Shown here: in pieces, positions 36,998-45,814 of the stretch
Numbering within the stretch: the first letter of the stretch is position 1
Layout: each line of letters begins with the position of its first letter
Source of the DNA: DATJZG01 sp035499295
GTDB taxonomy: Bacteria; Myxococcota; Myxococcia; Myxococcales; Anaeromyxobacteraceae
DNA length: 64,000 nucleotides
Direction of reading: 5' to 3'
Assembly (NCBI GenBank): GCA_035499295.1
Contig: DATJZG010000150.1
Coordinates: 44,598-108,597, forward strand
The notes under the pieces: model-generated
What the model was told of the DNA's origin: nothing
The model's database searches: none
The model's input: the letters and a program-made list of their open reading frames with translations, nothing else
Translations under genes and position numbers: made by a program

Positions 36998-39055
36998 CTA
37001 CTTCCCGGGGGCGAGCTCGTCGAGGACCCGCTTCGCCCCGTAGATCTGGCGGAGCGCCTCGGCGATGGCGGAGGTGTCCACCGCCACCGTGCGGTTCAGC
37101 TTCGGGTCGAAGCCGTAGTCGCCGCCCAGCGACCAGATGTTGCCGTCGAAGACGAGCCCCACCACCTCGCCGTCCAGGTTCACCACCGGCGAGCCGGAGT
37201 TGCCCCCGATGATGTCGGTGGTGGCGGCGAAGTCGAACCGGGTGGCGAGGTCGAGCTTCCCCTTCGCCTCGAGCCAGCTCTTCGGGAGAGCGAACGGGTC
37301 GCGGCCGGTGTGGCGCTCGAAGGCCCCGGCGAGGGTGGTGAACGGGGCGATCTCCTTCTTCCCCTCCGTCCAGCCCTTCACCGTGCCGTAGCTGAGGCGC
37401 AGGGTGAAGGTGGCGTCCGGGTAGTTGGAGGTGCCCTCGAGCGCGAAGCGGGCCTGGGCGATGGCCTCCGACCCCTTCTTCAGGACCGACTCGATGTCCC
37501 CCTCGTACATCTTGCGGACCGCGCGCGAGTCCGGGTCGACGAGGCGGGCGAAGGCGACCATGGGGTCGTCGGAGGCGTCCACCGCCGCCTTCCCCCCCGC
37601 CCAGAGCTTCTTGCGGAGCTCGACGTCGCCGAGCTTCGTTCCGCGGACGAGCCGCGCCGCCACGTCGGCGGGCGACTCCGCCCCGAGGACCTTCCTCACG
37701 AAGGGGTGGTCGGGCCCGAGCTCCTCGCGGAGCTTGGTGAGCGACCAGGTGAACTTGAAGATCTCGAACTCGGGGTAGATGGGGGCGGTGCTGAAGAGCC
37801 GCTGCGTCACCGCCGGCAGCTGGGCCTCCTGGAACTCCTCCAGCCTCACCTCGTTCGGCTTCCCGCGCTCCTCGGCGCCGCGCAGGAGCGTGCGGGCGAA
37901 GGCGAAGAGGTCGGTCATGAACCCCGCGCTCCCCGAGACGTAGGCGACCTCGAAGCGCACGTTGCGGTAGAGGTCCTCGGCGTCGGCGATGGAGGCGAAG
38001 GCCTTGAGCGCCGCCGGCCCGTCCTTCGCGTCCTGGGAGAGCTTCTTCTTGAAGTTCGCCTCCGCCGCCACCTTCGAGGCGAAGAAGTCCCGGTCGACGA
38101 GCGCGGCGCGCCGCCCCTTGAGCGCCTTCAGGCTGTTCTCCACCCCGAAGAGGAGCCCCTGGGAGATGCGCTTCTGCTCGGCGCCGCGGTTCTGGAACTC
38201 GACGAGCGCCCCCCGCAGCTCGGAGAGCCGGGCGACGCGCTCGGGGAGGGCCACGTCCCGCTGGTACTCGAGCTCGGCGGCGGTGAGCTGGCGGCTCGTC
38301 CCGCCCGGGTTGCCGGAGACGAAGACGAGCTGCCCGTCCTTCGGCCCCGCCGGGTTGAAGCGGAGGAAGTGCTCGGCCCGCAGCGGCTTCCCGTCCTCGT
38401 AGACCCGGACGAACGAGACGTCGAGGTCGTAGCGGGGGAACATGAAGTTGTCCGGGTCGCCGCCGAAGAAGGCGATCGCGAACTCGGGCGCGAAGACCAT
38501 GCGCACGTCCTGGTAGCGGCGGTACTGGTAGAGGTCGTAGATGCCGCCGTGGTAGAGGCTCACCACGTTGCAGCGGAGCGCCGGAGAGGTCTGGCACTCC
38601 TGCTCGATCTTGCCGGTCTCCGCCTTCTGGGCGTCGGAGAACTTCTGCCCCTCGAGCCCGGCGGTGGCCTTCTTCATGCGCGCGGTCACGTCGGTGATCC
38701 CGACGAGCTGGTTCACCTCCAGCACCGGGCACTTCACCTCGTCGGCGCCCGACCGGGCGTAGAAGCCGGTCGCGATGTAGTTCCGCTCCCCGGTGGAGAG
38801 CTGCTCCAGGCAGGCCTCCACGCAGTGGTGGTTCGTCATCACCAGCCCGTCCTTCGAGACGAAGCTCGCCGAGCACCCCTGGGCGAGCCGGGCGGAGGAG
38901 AGGCGCACGTGGTCGAGCCAGGAGTCGGTGATCTTCACGCCGTAGGCAGCCTCCACCCGCCCTTTCGGGAAGGCGTTGAAGGTCCACATGCCCTCGTCGG
39001 CCTGCGCGGCGAGCGCAGCCGTGGAGAGCGCCACTGCGGCGGCGAGCTTCGTCAT
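36998..39055 (-). CDS. S46-family dipeptidyl-peptidase (DPP7/DPP11 type)
   Basis: 685 residues, leftward, with a signal peptide (MTKLAAAVALSTAALAAQA, cut before DEGMW). Exopeptidase releasing dipeptides in the periplasm. Catalytic His is in VMTNHHCVEAC, Ser620 in IIGGNSGSPVVN, and the S46 core DNFMFPRYDLDVSFVRVYEDG is present. The residue 18 after the Ser, which sets P1 preference in the family, is Gly638 (FDGN), as in DPP7-type enzymes that favour hydrophobic P1 residues, whereas DPP11 has Arg. This specificity call is inference from position. Converges on nadA with a three-base gap. Confidence 0.9.
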   Translation of the reverse strand: MTKLAAAVALSTAALAAQADEGMWTFNAFPKGRVEAAYGVKITDSWLDHVRLSSARLAQGCSASFVSKDGLVMTNHHCVEACLEQLSTGERNYIATGFYARSGADEVKCPVLEVNQLVGITDVTARMKKATAGLEGQKFSDAQKAETGKIEQECQTSPALRCNVVSLYHGGIYDLYQYRRYQDVRMVFAPEFAIAFFGGDPDNFMFPRYDLDVSFVRVYEDGKPLRAEHFLRFNPAGPKDGQLVFVSGNPGGTSRQLTAAELEYQRDVALPERVARLSELRGALVEFQNRGAEQKRISQGLLFGVENSLKALKGRRAALVDRDFFASKVAAEANFKKKLSQDAKDGPAALKAFASIADAEDLYRNVRFEVAYVSGSAGFMTDLFAFARTLLRGAEERGKPNEVRLEEFQEAQLPAVTQRLFSTAPIYPEFEIFKFTWSLTKLREELGPDHPFVRKVLGAESPADVAARLVRGTKLGDVELRKKLWAGGKAAVDASDDPMVAFARLVDPDSRAVRKMYEGDIESVLKKGSEAIAQARFALEGTSNYPDATFTLRLSYGTVKGWTEGKKEIAPFTTLAGAFERHTGRDPFALPKSWLEAKGKLDLATRFDFAATTDIIGGNSGSPVVNLDGEVVGLVFDGNIWSLGGDYGFDPKLNRTVAVDTSAIAEALRQIYGAKRVLDELAPGK

Positions 39056-39405
39056 CTTCGTTCTCCCGGGTGTCTGGGCGAGGGGAGCGCCTCTTTCGCC
39101 CCTGGTGGGTCCCGCTGATAAGCCGGGCCGATTCCCAGGTCAAGCCGGAAAGCGGAAGGGAAATCCGGGCGGCCGCTCGCCCCTCGCGCCGACGGGAAGG
39201 GGAAGCGGGGCGCTCTCCCTCCGGGCGCACCCCCTCGGGAGAGGAGGGCGACCCGCGCCATCCACCCGGGGTCTTCTGACACTTTCAGAGAACCGGCCGC
39301 CGAGTGACTCCGGATCTCTCCCGGGAGGGCAGCACCCGCCCGAACGGGTGAGTCGATGCCGGCCGATTTCTTTACCAAGGGCGCTCTCCCGCTAGGCTTT
39401 GGGCC
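39056..39405. other. Intergenic region upstream of S46 peptidase and small ORF
   Basis: 350 bases between divergent genes. Some short inverted repeats are present (GGGCGA with TCGCCC near 39082-39108; CACCCG with CGGGTG near 39330). No clear promoter boxes or coding frame. Confidence 0.4.
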
Positions 39406-39579
39406 ATGGACCAGGAAAAAATGGGGGCGGAGCTCCCGAGGCGAATCGCCGACGGCGAGGCGGCCGAGGAGCGCTCCCCTCGCTCTTCCCGCGTGCTCCC
39501 CGCCGACCTCGATCTCGACGAGGAGCTCGACCGTCGCTTCGCACAACCCGGCGTTGGCGTGTGGGTGGCCGTGGTATAA
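39406..39579 (+). CDS. Small hypothetical protein
   Basis: 57 codons from ATG 39406 to TAA 39577-39579. Translation begins MDQEKMGAELPRRIADGEAA and has an acidic patch DLDLDEELD, then a short hydrophobic end VGVWVAVV. There is no strong ribosome site. It ends ten bases before the next gene. No family recognised; it may be a real small protein or chance, since the composition is less Arg/Pro-rich than shadow frames here. Confidence 0.35.
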   Translation: MDQEKMGAELPRRIADGEAAEERSPRSSRVLPADLDLDEELDRRFAQPGVGVWVAVV

Positions 39580-39589
39580 GGCCGCTCAC

Positions 39590-41263
39590 ATGAACCGGGC
39601 CAAGATCTGGGGCTTCACGCTCCTCGTCCTCGCTGCGGGCGCCGTCAACCTCTACGTCGTCACGCAGCGTTCGGCGGACCAGGTGCTGGAGCAGGTGGGC
39701 GGCTCGCTCCGGTCGGCCACGGCGCAGTTCGAGAGCGGGGCGCGCCTGTTCGCCCGCCAGGTGAGCGACGTGGCGGTGCTGGCGGCGCGCGACCCGGAGC
39801 TCGTCGCCGCCGTCGCCGAGCAGACCTCGGAGTCGCAGCGCCCCGCCAAGGCGACCCGCCGCCCCTCGAACCCCCTGCCGCCCGTCGACGTGCCGGCCGC
39901 CGCCGAGAAGGCGCTCCGGGGCGCCGCCCGCGCTCTCGAGGTGGACGCCTCGCGCGCGCCGCTCCTCGCCATCGCCTCCGAGGGGGCCGTCACCTTCAAG
40001 GTCGGCGACAAGGTCCTCACCGGCAAGGAGCCCATCGTCCAGGCGGTGCTCGCCAACCCCGGGAGCGGGCGCTTCGCCCGCGTCGAGGACGCGCTCTACT
40101 TCGTCCAGGCGAGCCCGGTGGCGGGCGGCGGCACCGTCGCCTTCGGCCTCCCCCTCGAGGCCCGCTGGCCGGAGCGCATCAAGGCGGCGACCGGTGCCGA
40201 CGTGACGCTCCTCGTCGGGCCGAAGCCCGTCTCGACGCTGCCGGGGCCGGAGGTGACGGCGGTGGTGGGCGCGGCCCGCAAGGGCGCCGGGGCCACCGTC
40301 GACGGCGGCCGGCTCTCCCCCATCCGGCTGCCGATGAACGCGGCCCTCCCCGCCGTGCCGCTGCTCTTCGCGAAGGCCCCCGCCTTCCGCGCGCGCTTCC
40401 TCGCCCTGCCGGGCCCGGAAGCTCCGGGGGCGGTCCTCTCGGCTCCGAGCCGGGCCCTCTTCGAGCCGCTCGCGGTTTACCAGCAGCTCACGCTCCTCGC
40501 CCTCGCGGTCCTCCTCGTCACCGGCGTGGCCCTGGGGCTCCTCCCCGAGCGCACGGTGACGGCGCACGTGCCCCGGGAGCTCGCCGGGGCGGCGGACCGC
40601 ATCGCCCGCGGCGACTTCGAGGCCCGGGTCCCTCGCATGTCCGGGACCTTCGGAACGCTGGCGGCGGCGCTCAACCGCGCCGCCGACGCGGCCCGCATGG
40701 CCCGGGTGGCGTCGGGCTCGCTTCCCCCCACCGGGGTCGCCATCCCCCCGGCCACCCCGGCGAACACCCTCGACGTGCCCATGCTCGCCGTTCCCCCGCC
40801 CGAGGAGCCGGCGCCCGGGGCGGGGCTCTTCGAGGACCCCTTCGCGGCCCACGCCGCGGCGAGCGCGCAGGCCCCGGCCGCGCCGATGAACGGCACCGAC
40901 CCGGCCCACCCCACCCCGCTCCCCATCGTCATCCCGCAGCGCGGCAGCACCGCCCGGTTCCAGGCGGCGGAGCCGCTCGCCGCCCAGACCCCGGTGCGGA
41001 TGCCGGCCGCCCCGCCTCCTCCCCCGCCGGCGCCGGCCCCGGCGGAGAGCGAGGAGACCGCCTGGCAGGGGGTCTTCCAGGAGTTCCTCAAGGTGCGCGA
41101 GGAATGCGGCGAGTCGCTCGAGGGGCTCACCTGGGACCGCTTCCGCCAGAAGCTCCAGAAGAACAAGGACGCGCTGGTGCAGAAGTACGCCTGCCGCACG
41201 GTGCGCTTCCAGGTCTACGTGAAGGAAGGGAAGGCCGCCCTCAAGGCGACCCCGGTGCGCTAG
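39590..41263 (+). CDS. HAMP-containing membrane protein, MXAN_5187-like
   Basis: 557 residues from ATG 39590. TM1 (about 6-24), an extracytoplasmic sensor-like region to about 295, TM2 (about 298-320, LTLLALAVLLVTGVALGLL), a HAMP-like segment (AGAADRIARGDFEARVPRMS), a long Pro/Ala-rich linker (about 370-490), and a compact C-terminal domain (WQGVFQEFLKVREECGESLEGL onward) found in myxobacterial MXAN_5187-type proteins. There is no kinase, cyclase or chemotaxis output domain. Its end overlaps the 3' end of the convergent kinase gene by 23 bases. The family name is from memory of myxobacterial annotations. Confidence 0.65.
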   Translation: MNRAKIWGFTLLVLAAGAVNLYVVTQRSADQVLEQVGGSLRSATAQFESGARLFARQVSDVAVLAARDPELVAAVAEQTSESQRPAKATRRPSNPLPPVDVPAAAEKALRGAARALEVDASRAPLLAIASEGAVTFKVGDKVLTGKEPIVQAVLANPGSGRFARVEDALYFVQASPVAGGGTVAFGLPLEARWPERIKAATGADVTLLVGPKPVSTLPGPEVTAVVGAARKGAGATVDGGRLSPIRLPMNAALPAVPLLFAKAPAFRARFLALPGPEAPGAVLSAPSRALFEPLAVYQQLTLLALAVLLVTGVALGLLPERTVTAHVPRELAGAADRIARGDFEARVPRMSGTFGTLAAALNRAADAARMARVASGSLPPTGVAIPPATPANTLDVPMLAVPPPEEPAPGAGLFEDPFAAHAAASAQAPAAPMNGTDPAHPTPLPIVIPQRGSTARFQAAEPLAAQTPVRMPAAPPPPPPAPAPAESEETAWQGVFQEFLKVREECGESLEGLTWDRFRQKLQKNKDALVQKYACRTVRFQVYVKEGKAALKATPVR

Positions 41264-42965
41264 GCGCCGCCGGGAGCCGGATGGTGAAGGTCGCGCCCGC
41301 CCCGGGCCGCGACGCCACCTCCAGCCGGCCGCCGTGCTCGCGCACGATGCGCTCGGCGATGGCGAGGCCGAGGCCGGTGCCCGACTCCTTGGTGGTGAAG
41401 TAGGGCTCGAAGACGTGGGCGAGGTCTTCGGCGGCGATGCCCGGCCCGGTGTCCGAGACCTGGATGAGGACCGCATCCCCGTCGCGGTGCGCCGCGAGCC
41501 TTAGGGTCCCGCCGCCCCTCATCGCCTCCTCGGCGTTCCTCACCAGGTTGAGGAGCACCTGCACCATCTGGTCGCGGTCGGCCCGCACCGGCGGGAGCGC
41601 CGGGTCCACCTCCCGCTCGATGGCGAGGCCCGGGGGCGGCGAGGGGTAGAGGGCGAGGACCGCGGCGACGAGGTCGGCGGGGGAGATGGAGGACGGCTCC
41701 GGCGCCGGCAGCCTGGCGAAGCGGCTGAACTCGTCCACGATGCGCTTCATCCGGCGCACCTCCTCCTGGATGGCGGAGGCGCCCTCCTGGAAGATCTCCG
41801 GGAAGTCGGGGCGGCCCTGCTCGAGCGCGTCTCGCAGGGTGGCGACGCTCATGGCGATGGGCGTGAGCGGGTTCTTGATCTCGTGGGCGAGGCGGCGCGC
41901 CACCTCCTGCCAGGCGGCCACGCGCTCGGCGGCCGCCACCCGCGCCCGGCTCGCCGCCAGGTCCGCCGTCATGGCGTTGAACCCCCGCACGAGCTCGCCG
42001 AGCTCTCCCGCCGCCGGGGTGTCCACCCGCACGCCCAGGTCGCCGGCCGCCACCCGCGCCGCGCCGGCGCGCAGGGCCTCGAGGGGGCGGGTGATGCGCC
42101 GGGCCACCAGGTGTCCGACGAGTGCCGCCGCCACCACCGCCGCTGCGAGCGCGGCGAGGAAGACGATCGCCACCGCCACCTGGGCGCGCTCCAGGCCGGC
42201 GGTGGGCAGCGCCACCTCCACCCAGGCGAGCGGCGGGGCGCCCGGTCTCCCCACCGGGACGGTGCGCACTCGCTCGCGGGGGGCGCCCAGGAAGCGGGTG
42301 GCGAGCAAGTGGACCTTGCCGCCCCGGGCCTCGGCGGCGAGCGGACGGTCGCCCTCGCCGCGCACCGCCACCGCCCCGCCGGCGAGTGCCGCCATGCGCT
42401 CGGCGAAGCGCGGGCCGAGCGCCACCCCGGCGGCGACCCGCAGCCCCGGCTCGCCCGGGACGGTCTCCCACGCCACCAGCGCGAGCGCCGGCTCCACGCC
42501 GGCGGGGGTCGCCCGCGGGACGAGGCGCGGCACGGGGCGGCCGGGGCCGGTGGTGGCGAAGAGCGAGCGGAGCTCCGGGTCGGCGTCCCCGGCGCGGCCG
42601 GGGAGGTGGCCGCTCGTGACCACCACGCCGCGGGAGTCGGCGACCGCGAGCACGTCGAGACCGCGCGCCTCCATCCACTCCGCCGCCAGGCGGGCCACCT
42701 CGGCCGGGTCGAGCGCCCCCTGAGCTCGCTCGCGGGCGAGGAGCGCCACCTCCGGGCTGCGTGCCACGTCGCGGGCCGCCTCGGCGGCGGAGAGGCCGAG
42801 GTGGCGGAGCTCCCCCTCGATGGCGAGTGCCGCCCCGTCGAGGCGGGCCGCGTACTCGGCCTTGAGCCCCTCCGAGAGCGCCCGGGAGAGAGGCAGCACC
42901 GCGAGCAGCATGGGAGCCGCGGCAAAGAGGGCGAAGGCGAGGGTGAGCCGGGCGCGGAGTCTCAA
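41241..42965 (-). CDS. NtrY-like membrane sensor histidine kinase
   Basis: 574 residues, leftward. TM1 (about 7-27), periplasmic sensor (about 28-260), TM2 (about 262-286), HAMP (about 287-340), HisKA with phospho-acceptor His361 in RRLAHEIKNPLTPI, and HATPase with the N box LNLVRNAEEA, G1 DTGPGI, and G2 GTGLGLAIAERIV. The AHEIKNPLTPIAM form is typical of NtrY/NtrB-type kinases that partner sigma-54 response regulators, and one (48785-50143) starts this same leftward cluster. The start codon lies within the preceding gene's stop region (4-base overlap). Confidence 0.9.
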   Translation of the reverse strand: MRLRARLTLAFALFAAAPMLLAVLPLSRALSEGLKAEYAARLDGAALAIEGELRHLGLSAAEAARDVARSPEVALLARERAQGALDPAEVARLAAEWMEARGLDVLAVADSRGVVVTSGHLPGRAGDADPELRSLFATTGPGRPVPRLVPRATPAGVEPALALVAWETVPGEPGLRVAAGVALGPRFAERMAALAGGAVAVRGEGDRPLAAEARGGKVHLLATRFLGAPRERVRTVPVGRPGAPPLAWVEVALPTAGLERAQVAVAIVFLAALAAAVVAAALVGHLVARRITRPLEALRAGAARVAAGDLGVRVDTPAAGELGELVRGFNAMTADLAASRARVAAAERVAAWQEVARRLAHEIKNPLTPIAMSVATLRDALEQGRPDFPEIFQEGASAIQEEVRRMKRIVDEFSRFARLPAPEPSSISPADLVAAVLALYPSPPPGLAIEREVDPALPPVRADRDQMVQVLLNLVRNAEEAMRGGGTLRLAAHRDGDAVLIQVSDTGPGIAAEDLAHVFEPYFTTKESGTGLGLAIAERIVREHGGRLEVASRPGAGATFTIRLPAAPSAPGSP

Positions 42966-44401
42966 GGAGCCCTTCCCTCGCGCGCGGGCCTGGGGGCGAC
43001 GGAGAGGTCGCCGAGCTCGACGGTGGCGTCGGGGAGGACCTCGAGCCCGAGGAGGCCCGGGCGCGGCGAGGCGTGGAGCCCGGCGGCGAAGAGCGGGACC
43101 ACGCCCAGCTCCTCGGCGAGCTCCCCCGCCACCGCGGCCGGCTCGGCCTGGGAGAGCCGCGACAGGGCGCGCCGCGAGGCCTGCGGGCCGCCGAGCGCCC
43201 AGGCCGCCTCGAGGAGCGCCGGCTGCGCCCCCACCGAGGTGAAGGTGAGGGAGACGACGGCGAGGTCGAAGCTCCCCGAGGCGATCCGGGAGGCGAGCGC
43301 CTCGGGGGCGACCACGGCGACCGCCGCCCGCACCCCGTGGTCGAAGAGCTTCACCTGCAGGCGGTCGGCGAGGGCGCGGTTCCCGTCGGAGCCGGCGGCG
43401 ACGAGGAGCTCGACCTTCGGGTTCCCGGCCACCCTGGCGGGGGCCCGGGGCGCCGGGGCCGGGGACCCGGAGAGGAGAGAGGGGGGGAGGAGCCCGGCGA
43501 GCGGCGTCGCGTGGCCGCGCCCGCCGAGCCTGGCGAGCTCGGACCGGTCGAGGGCGAGGAGCGCGTGGCGAAGGTCGGCGGCGAGCCGCCCGAGCCTCTT
43601 CGCGTTCACGACCGCGTAGGTGGCGGTGGTGGAGGGGAGCTCGCGGGCGGCGGCGCCGGACGCCGACTCCGGGCGGACGACGAGGTCCACCTCGCCCCTC
43701 GCGAAGGCGCGGGCCGCGCGGCGCGCGTCCATGCCGGAGAGGGAGAGCGCGTCCGGATAGGCCCGCCCGCGCCAGTAGCCGTCGAAGGCGGCGAGCCGGA
43801 GCGTCCCCTCGCCGCGCGAGGCGAGGCGGAAGGGGCCGGCGCCGGTCGTGACCGGCCCGCCGCGCGGGACCACCGCCGCCGGCAGCGCCGCGAGGGCGCG
43901 CGGGAACTCGGGGAAGGGCAGGTCGAGGGCGACCCGGAGCTCGAGCTCGCCCACCACCTGGACCCCGGAGAGCGTGGAGGCCCGCCCCTCGCGGACGTCG
44001 TCCGCCCCGGCGACCGGGAGGGCGATCCAGCCGTGCGGGGACCGGGTCCCGGGGGCGAGGAGGCGGGAGAGGCTCGCGGCCACGTCCGCGGCGGTGAGCG
44101 GGCGGCCGTCGTGGAAGCGAAGGCCGGGGCGGAGCCGCAGGCGGAAGGCGCGACCGCCCGGCTCGGCCTCGGGAAGGGCGGCGAGGAGCGCCGGCCGGAG
44201 CGCCCCGTCGGGCCCTGTCTCGACGAGGGTCGAATGCAGGGCGCGGGCAGCCTCGAGCTCCGACGGGTCGGAGAGCCGGGCCGGGTCGAGGTTCGCGGGG
44301 GCGGCGGGGAGCGCCACGCCGAGGTCGCCGCCGTAGCGCGGGGGGAGCCCGGCCAGGGCGGCGAGGGGGAGGAGGAGTGCGAGGGGGGCGAGGCGCCTCA
44401 C
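42962..44401 (-). CDS. Family 5 extracellular solute-binding protein
   Basis: 479 residues, leftward from GTG 44401, a GTGA overlap with the upstream stop. Signal-peptide-like start MRRLAPLALLLPLAALAGLP. The SBP_bac_5 (DppA/OppA/NikA) pattern is clear: YGGDLGVALPAAPANLDPARL, FRLRLRPGLRFHDGRPLTAADVAASL, and GAGPFRLASRGEGTLRLAAF. The rest is much more degenerate than transport receptors, and no permease or ATPase gene is nearby. Given the kinase next to it, a sensing role is possible; ligand unknown. Confidence 0.8.
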   Translation of the reverse strand: MRRLAPLALLLPLAALAGLPPRYGGDLGVALPAAPANLDPARLSDPSELEAARALHSTLVETGPDGALRPALLAALPEAEPGGRAFRLRLRPGLRFHDGRPLTAADVAASLSRLLAPGTRSPHGWIALPVAGADDVREGRASTLSGVQVVGELELRVALDLPFPEFPRALAALPAAVVPRGGPVTTGAGPFRLASRGEGTLRLAAFDGYWRGRAYPDALSLSGMDARRAARAFARGEVDLVVRPESASGAAARELPSTTATYAVVNAKRLGRLAADLRHALLALDRSELARLGGRGHATPLAGLLPPSLLSGSPAPAPRAPARVAGNPKVELLVAAGSDGNRALADRLQVKLFDHGVRAAVAVVAPEALASRIASGSFDLAVVSLTFTSVGAQPALLEAAWALGGPQASRRALSRLSQAEPAAVAGELAEELGVVPLFAAGLHASPRPGLLGLEVLPDATVELGDLSVAPRPAREGRAP

Positions 44402-45804
44402 CGGGCCTCCGCGAACCGGAGATCGGAGGTGACGAGCCACAGCTGCGAGCCGCCTTCGGGGAGCGCGGCCGCCACCACCACGTCGTCGAGCCCGTCGCCG
44501 GTCAGGTCGGCCGAGGCCCCGCACTGGATCGACCCCGGGAGCGCGGCCGACTCGAGCACCACCACCGGGGGAGCCTCGGGGCCGGCGCCGGCGGGCCAGC
44601 GGAGCACCCGCACCCGGTCGGTCGCCCCGGCGTCGGGGGCGCTCGCCACCACCTCCGGCTCGCCGTCGCCGTAGAGGTCGGCGAGCGCGAGCCCGGCGCC
44701 GACGCCCTCGAGCGGCGGGCCCACCGGCTCGAGGTCGGGCCCGAGCAGCGTCGCCACCCCGTCGCCCGAAACCCATGCGAAGGCCACGCGCCCGGGGCGG
44801 GGGGCGGCGGCGAAGGAGACGAACTCGCGCTCGCTGCGGGGGCGGGGGGCGGGATCGGGGGAGAGGGAGAGCGCGTCGGCGAGGACCGCCTTCCCGGGCA
44901 CGTAGGCGCCGAAGAGCGCGCCGCGCTCGCCGGCGGCGAGCGGGACCGCGGGGAAGCTTCCCGCCGGCAGGAGCGCGCCGGCCTCCATGGCGAGCAGGAG
45001 CCCGCCCGCGCCGGCGCGACCGATGGCCACCCGCCCGGCGCCGAGGCTGCCGACGGCCGCGGTGGCGGCCGGGCGCCGGGGGCCGCGGACGTCGGGGTCG
45101 AGGGCGTAGCGGGCGCGCACCACGCCCCCGAGCGAGACCACCGAGACCGAGCGCTCGCTGACGAGCGCGAGGGACGCGATCCCGTCCGCGCCGGCCACCC
45201 CGGCGCCGACCGCCAGGACCCGCTCCTCCACCTGGAAGAGGGGGCGCACGAAGAGGGCCGGGCCGGTGGAGCCGGCCCGGCTGCCGGCGCGGGCAAGGAG
45301 CAGCGTCGTCTCGTCGGCGGGGACCGAGAAGTCGAGGAGGCGCGCCGCCCCGGCGCGGTACTCGGGGACGCGTTGCAGGAAGAAGGATGGGCGGGTGGGC
45401 ACCGACTCCGCGGAGACGACGAGCTCGCGCCGCCCGGGCACGAGCCCGGCGACGACGCGCAGGAGCCGATCGGCGCCGAGGATGCGGGCCGCCTCCTCCG
45501 CCCCCGGGCCGCTCGAGGCGGCGAAGAGGGCGACGGCGAAGCCGCGCCGGGAGAGCGCCTCGGAGATGGCGGCCGCGAGCGGGCCGGCGAGGGCGTCGGC
45601 GCCGGGAGCGGCCACCTGCAGGGCCACCGGCTCCGGCGCGCCCGCCTCCCGGGCGACCCGCTCGGCGAGCTCGCTCGCCACCCGCACCACCGCCGCGGGC
45701 TCGATCTCGCCGGCGAGGGCCGGGGCGGCGAGGGCAAAGAGGAGGAGGAGGGCGGCGAGGGCCCGGTGCTCCCGGCCGGCGCTCTCGGAGGCGTCCTCGG
45801 GCAA
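44398..45804 (-). CDS. Exported FG-GAP/VCBS-repeat protein
   Basis: 468 residues from TTG 45804, leftward. The start is uncertain: no ATG or GTG precedes the signal peptide ALAALLLLFALAAPALAGEI. Residues 30-200 look like a small alpha/beta domain with similarity in feel to TolB-like or CsgG-like nucleoid folds (VASELAERVAREAG, SRRGFAVALFAA). The C-terminal part has two calcium-type FG-GAP repeats, ALADLYGDGEPEVVAS and SADLTGDGLDDVVVAA. Probably periplasmic or outer-membrane associated. Eleven bases after the pbp1A stop. Confidence 0.65.
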   Translation of the reverse strand: MPEDASESAGREHRALAALLLLFALAAPALAGEIEPAAVVRVASELAERVAREAGAPEPVALQVAAPGADALAGPLAAAISEALSRRGFAVALFAASSGPGAEEAARILGADRLLRVVAGLVPGRRELVVSAESVPTRPSFFLQRVPEYRAGAARLLDFSVPADETTLLLARAGSRAGSTGPALFVRPLFQVEERVLAVGAGVAGADGIASLALVSERSVSVVSLGGVVRARYALDPDVRGPRRPAATAAVGSLGAGRVAIGRAGAGGLLLAMEAGALLPAGSFPAVPLAAGERGALFGAYVPGKAVLADALSLSPDPAPRPRSEREFVSFAAAPRPGRVAFAWVSGDGVATLLGPDLEPVGPPLEGVGAGLALADLYGDGEPEVVASAPDAGATDRVRVLRWPAGAGPEAPPVVVLESAALPGSIQCGASADLTGDGLDDVVVAAALPEGGSQLWLVTSDLRFAEAR

Positions 45805-45814
45805 GGCGGTCTCG

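Noticed and set aside
42962..44401. A complete peptide ABC transporter around the solute-binding protein
   Set aside because: No permease or ATPase genes lie on either side; neighbours are a kinase and an FG-GAP protein.
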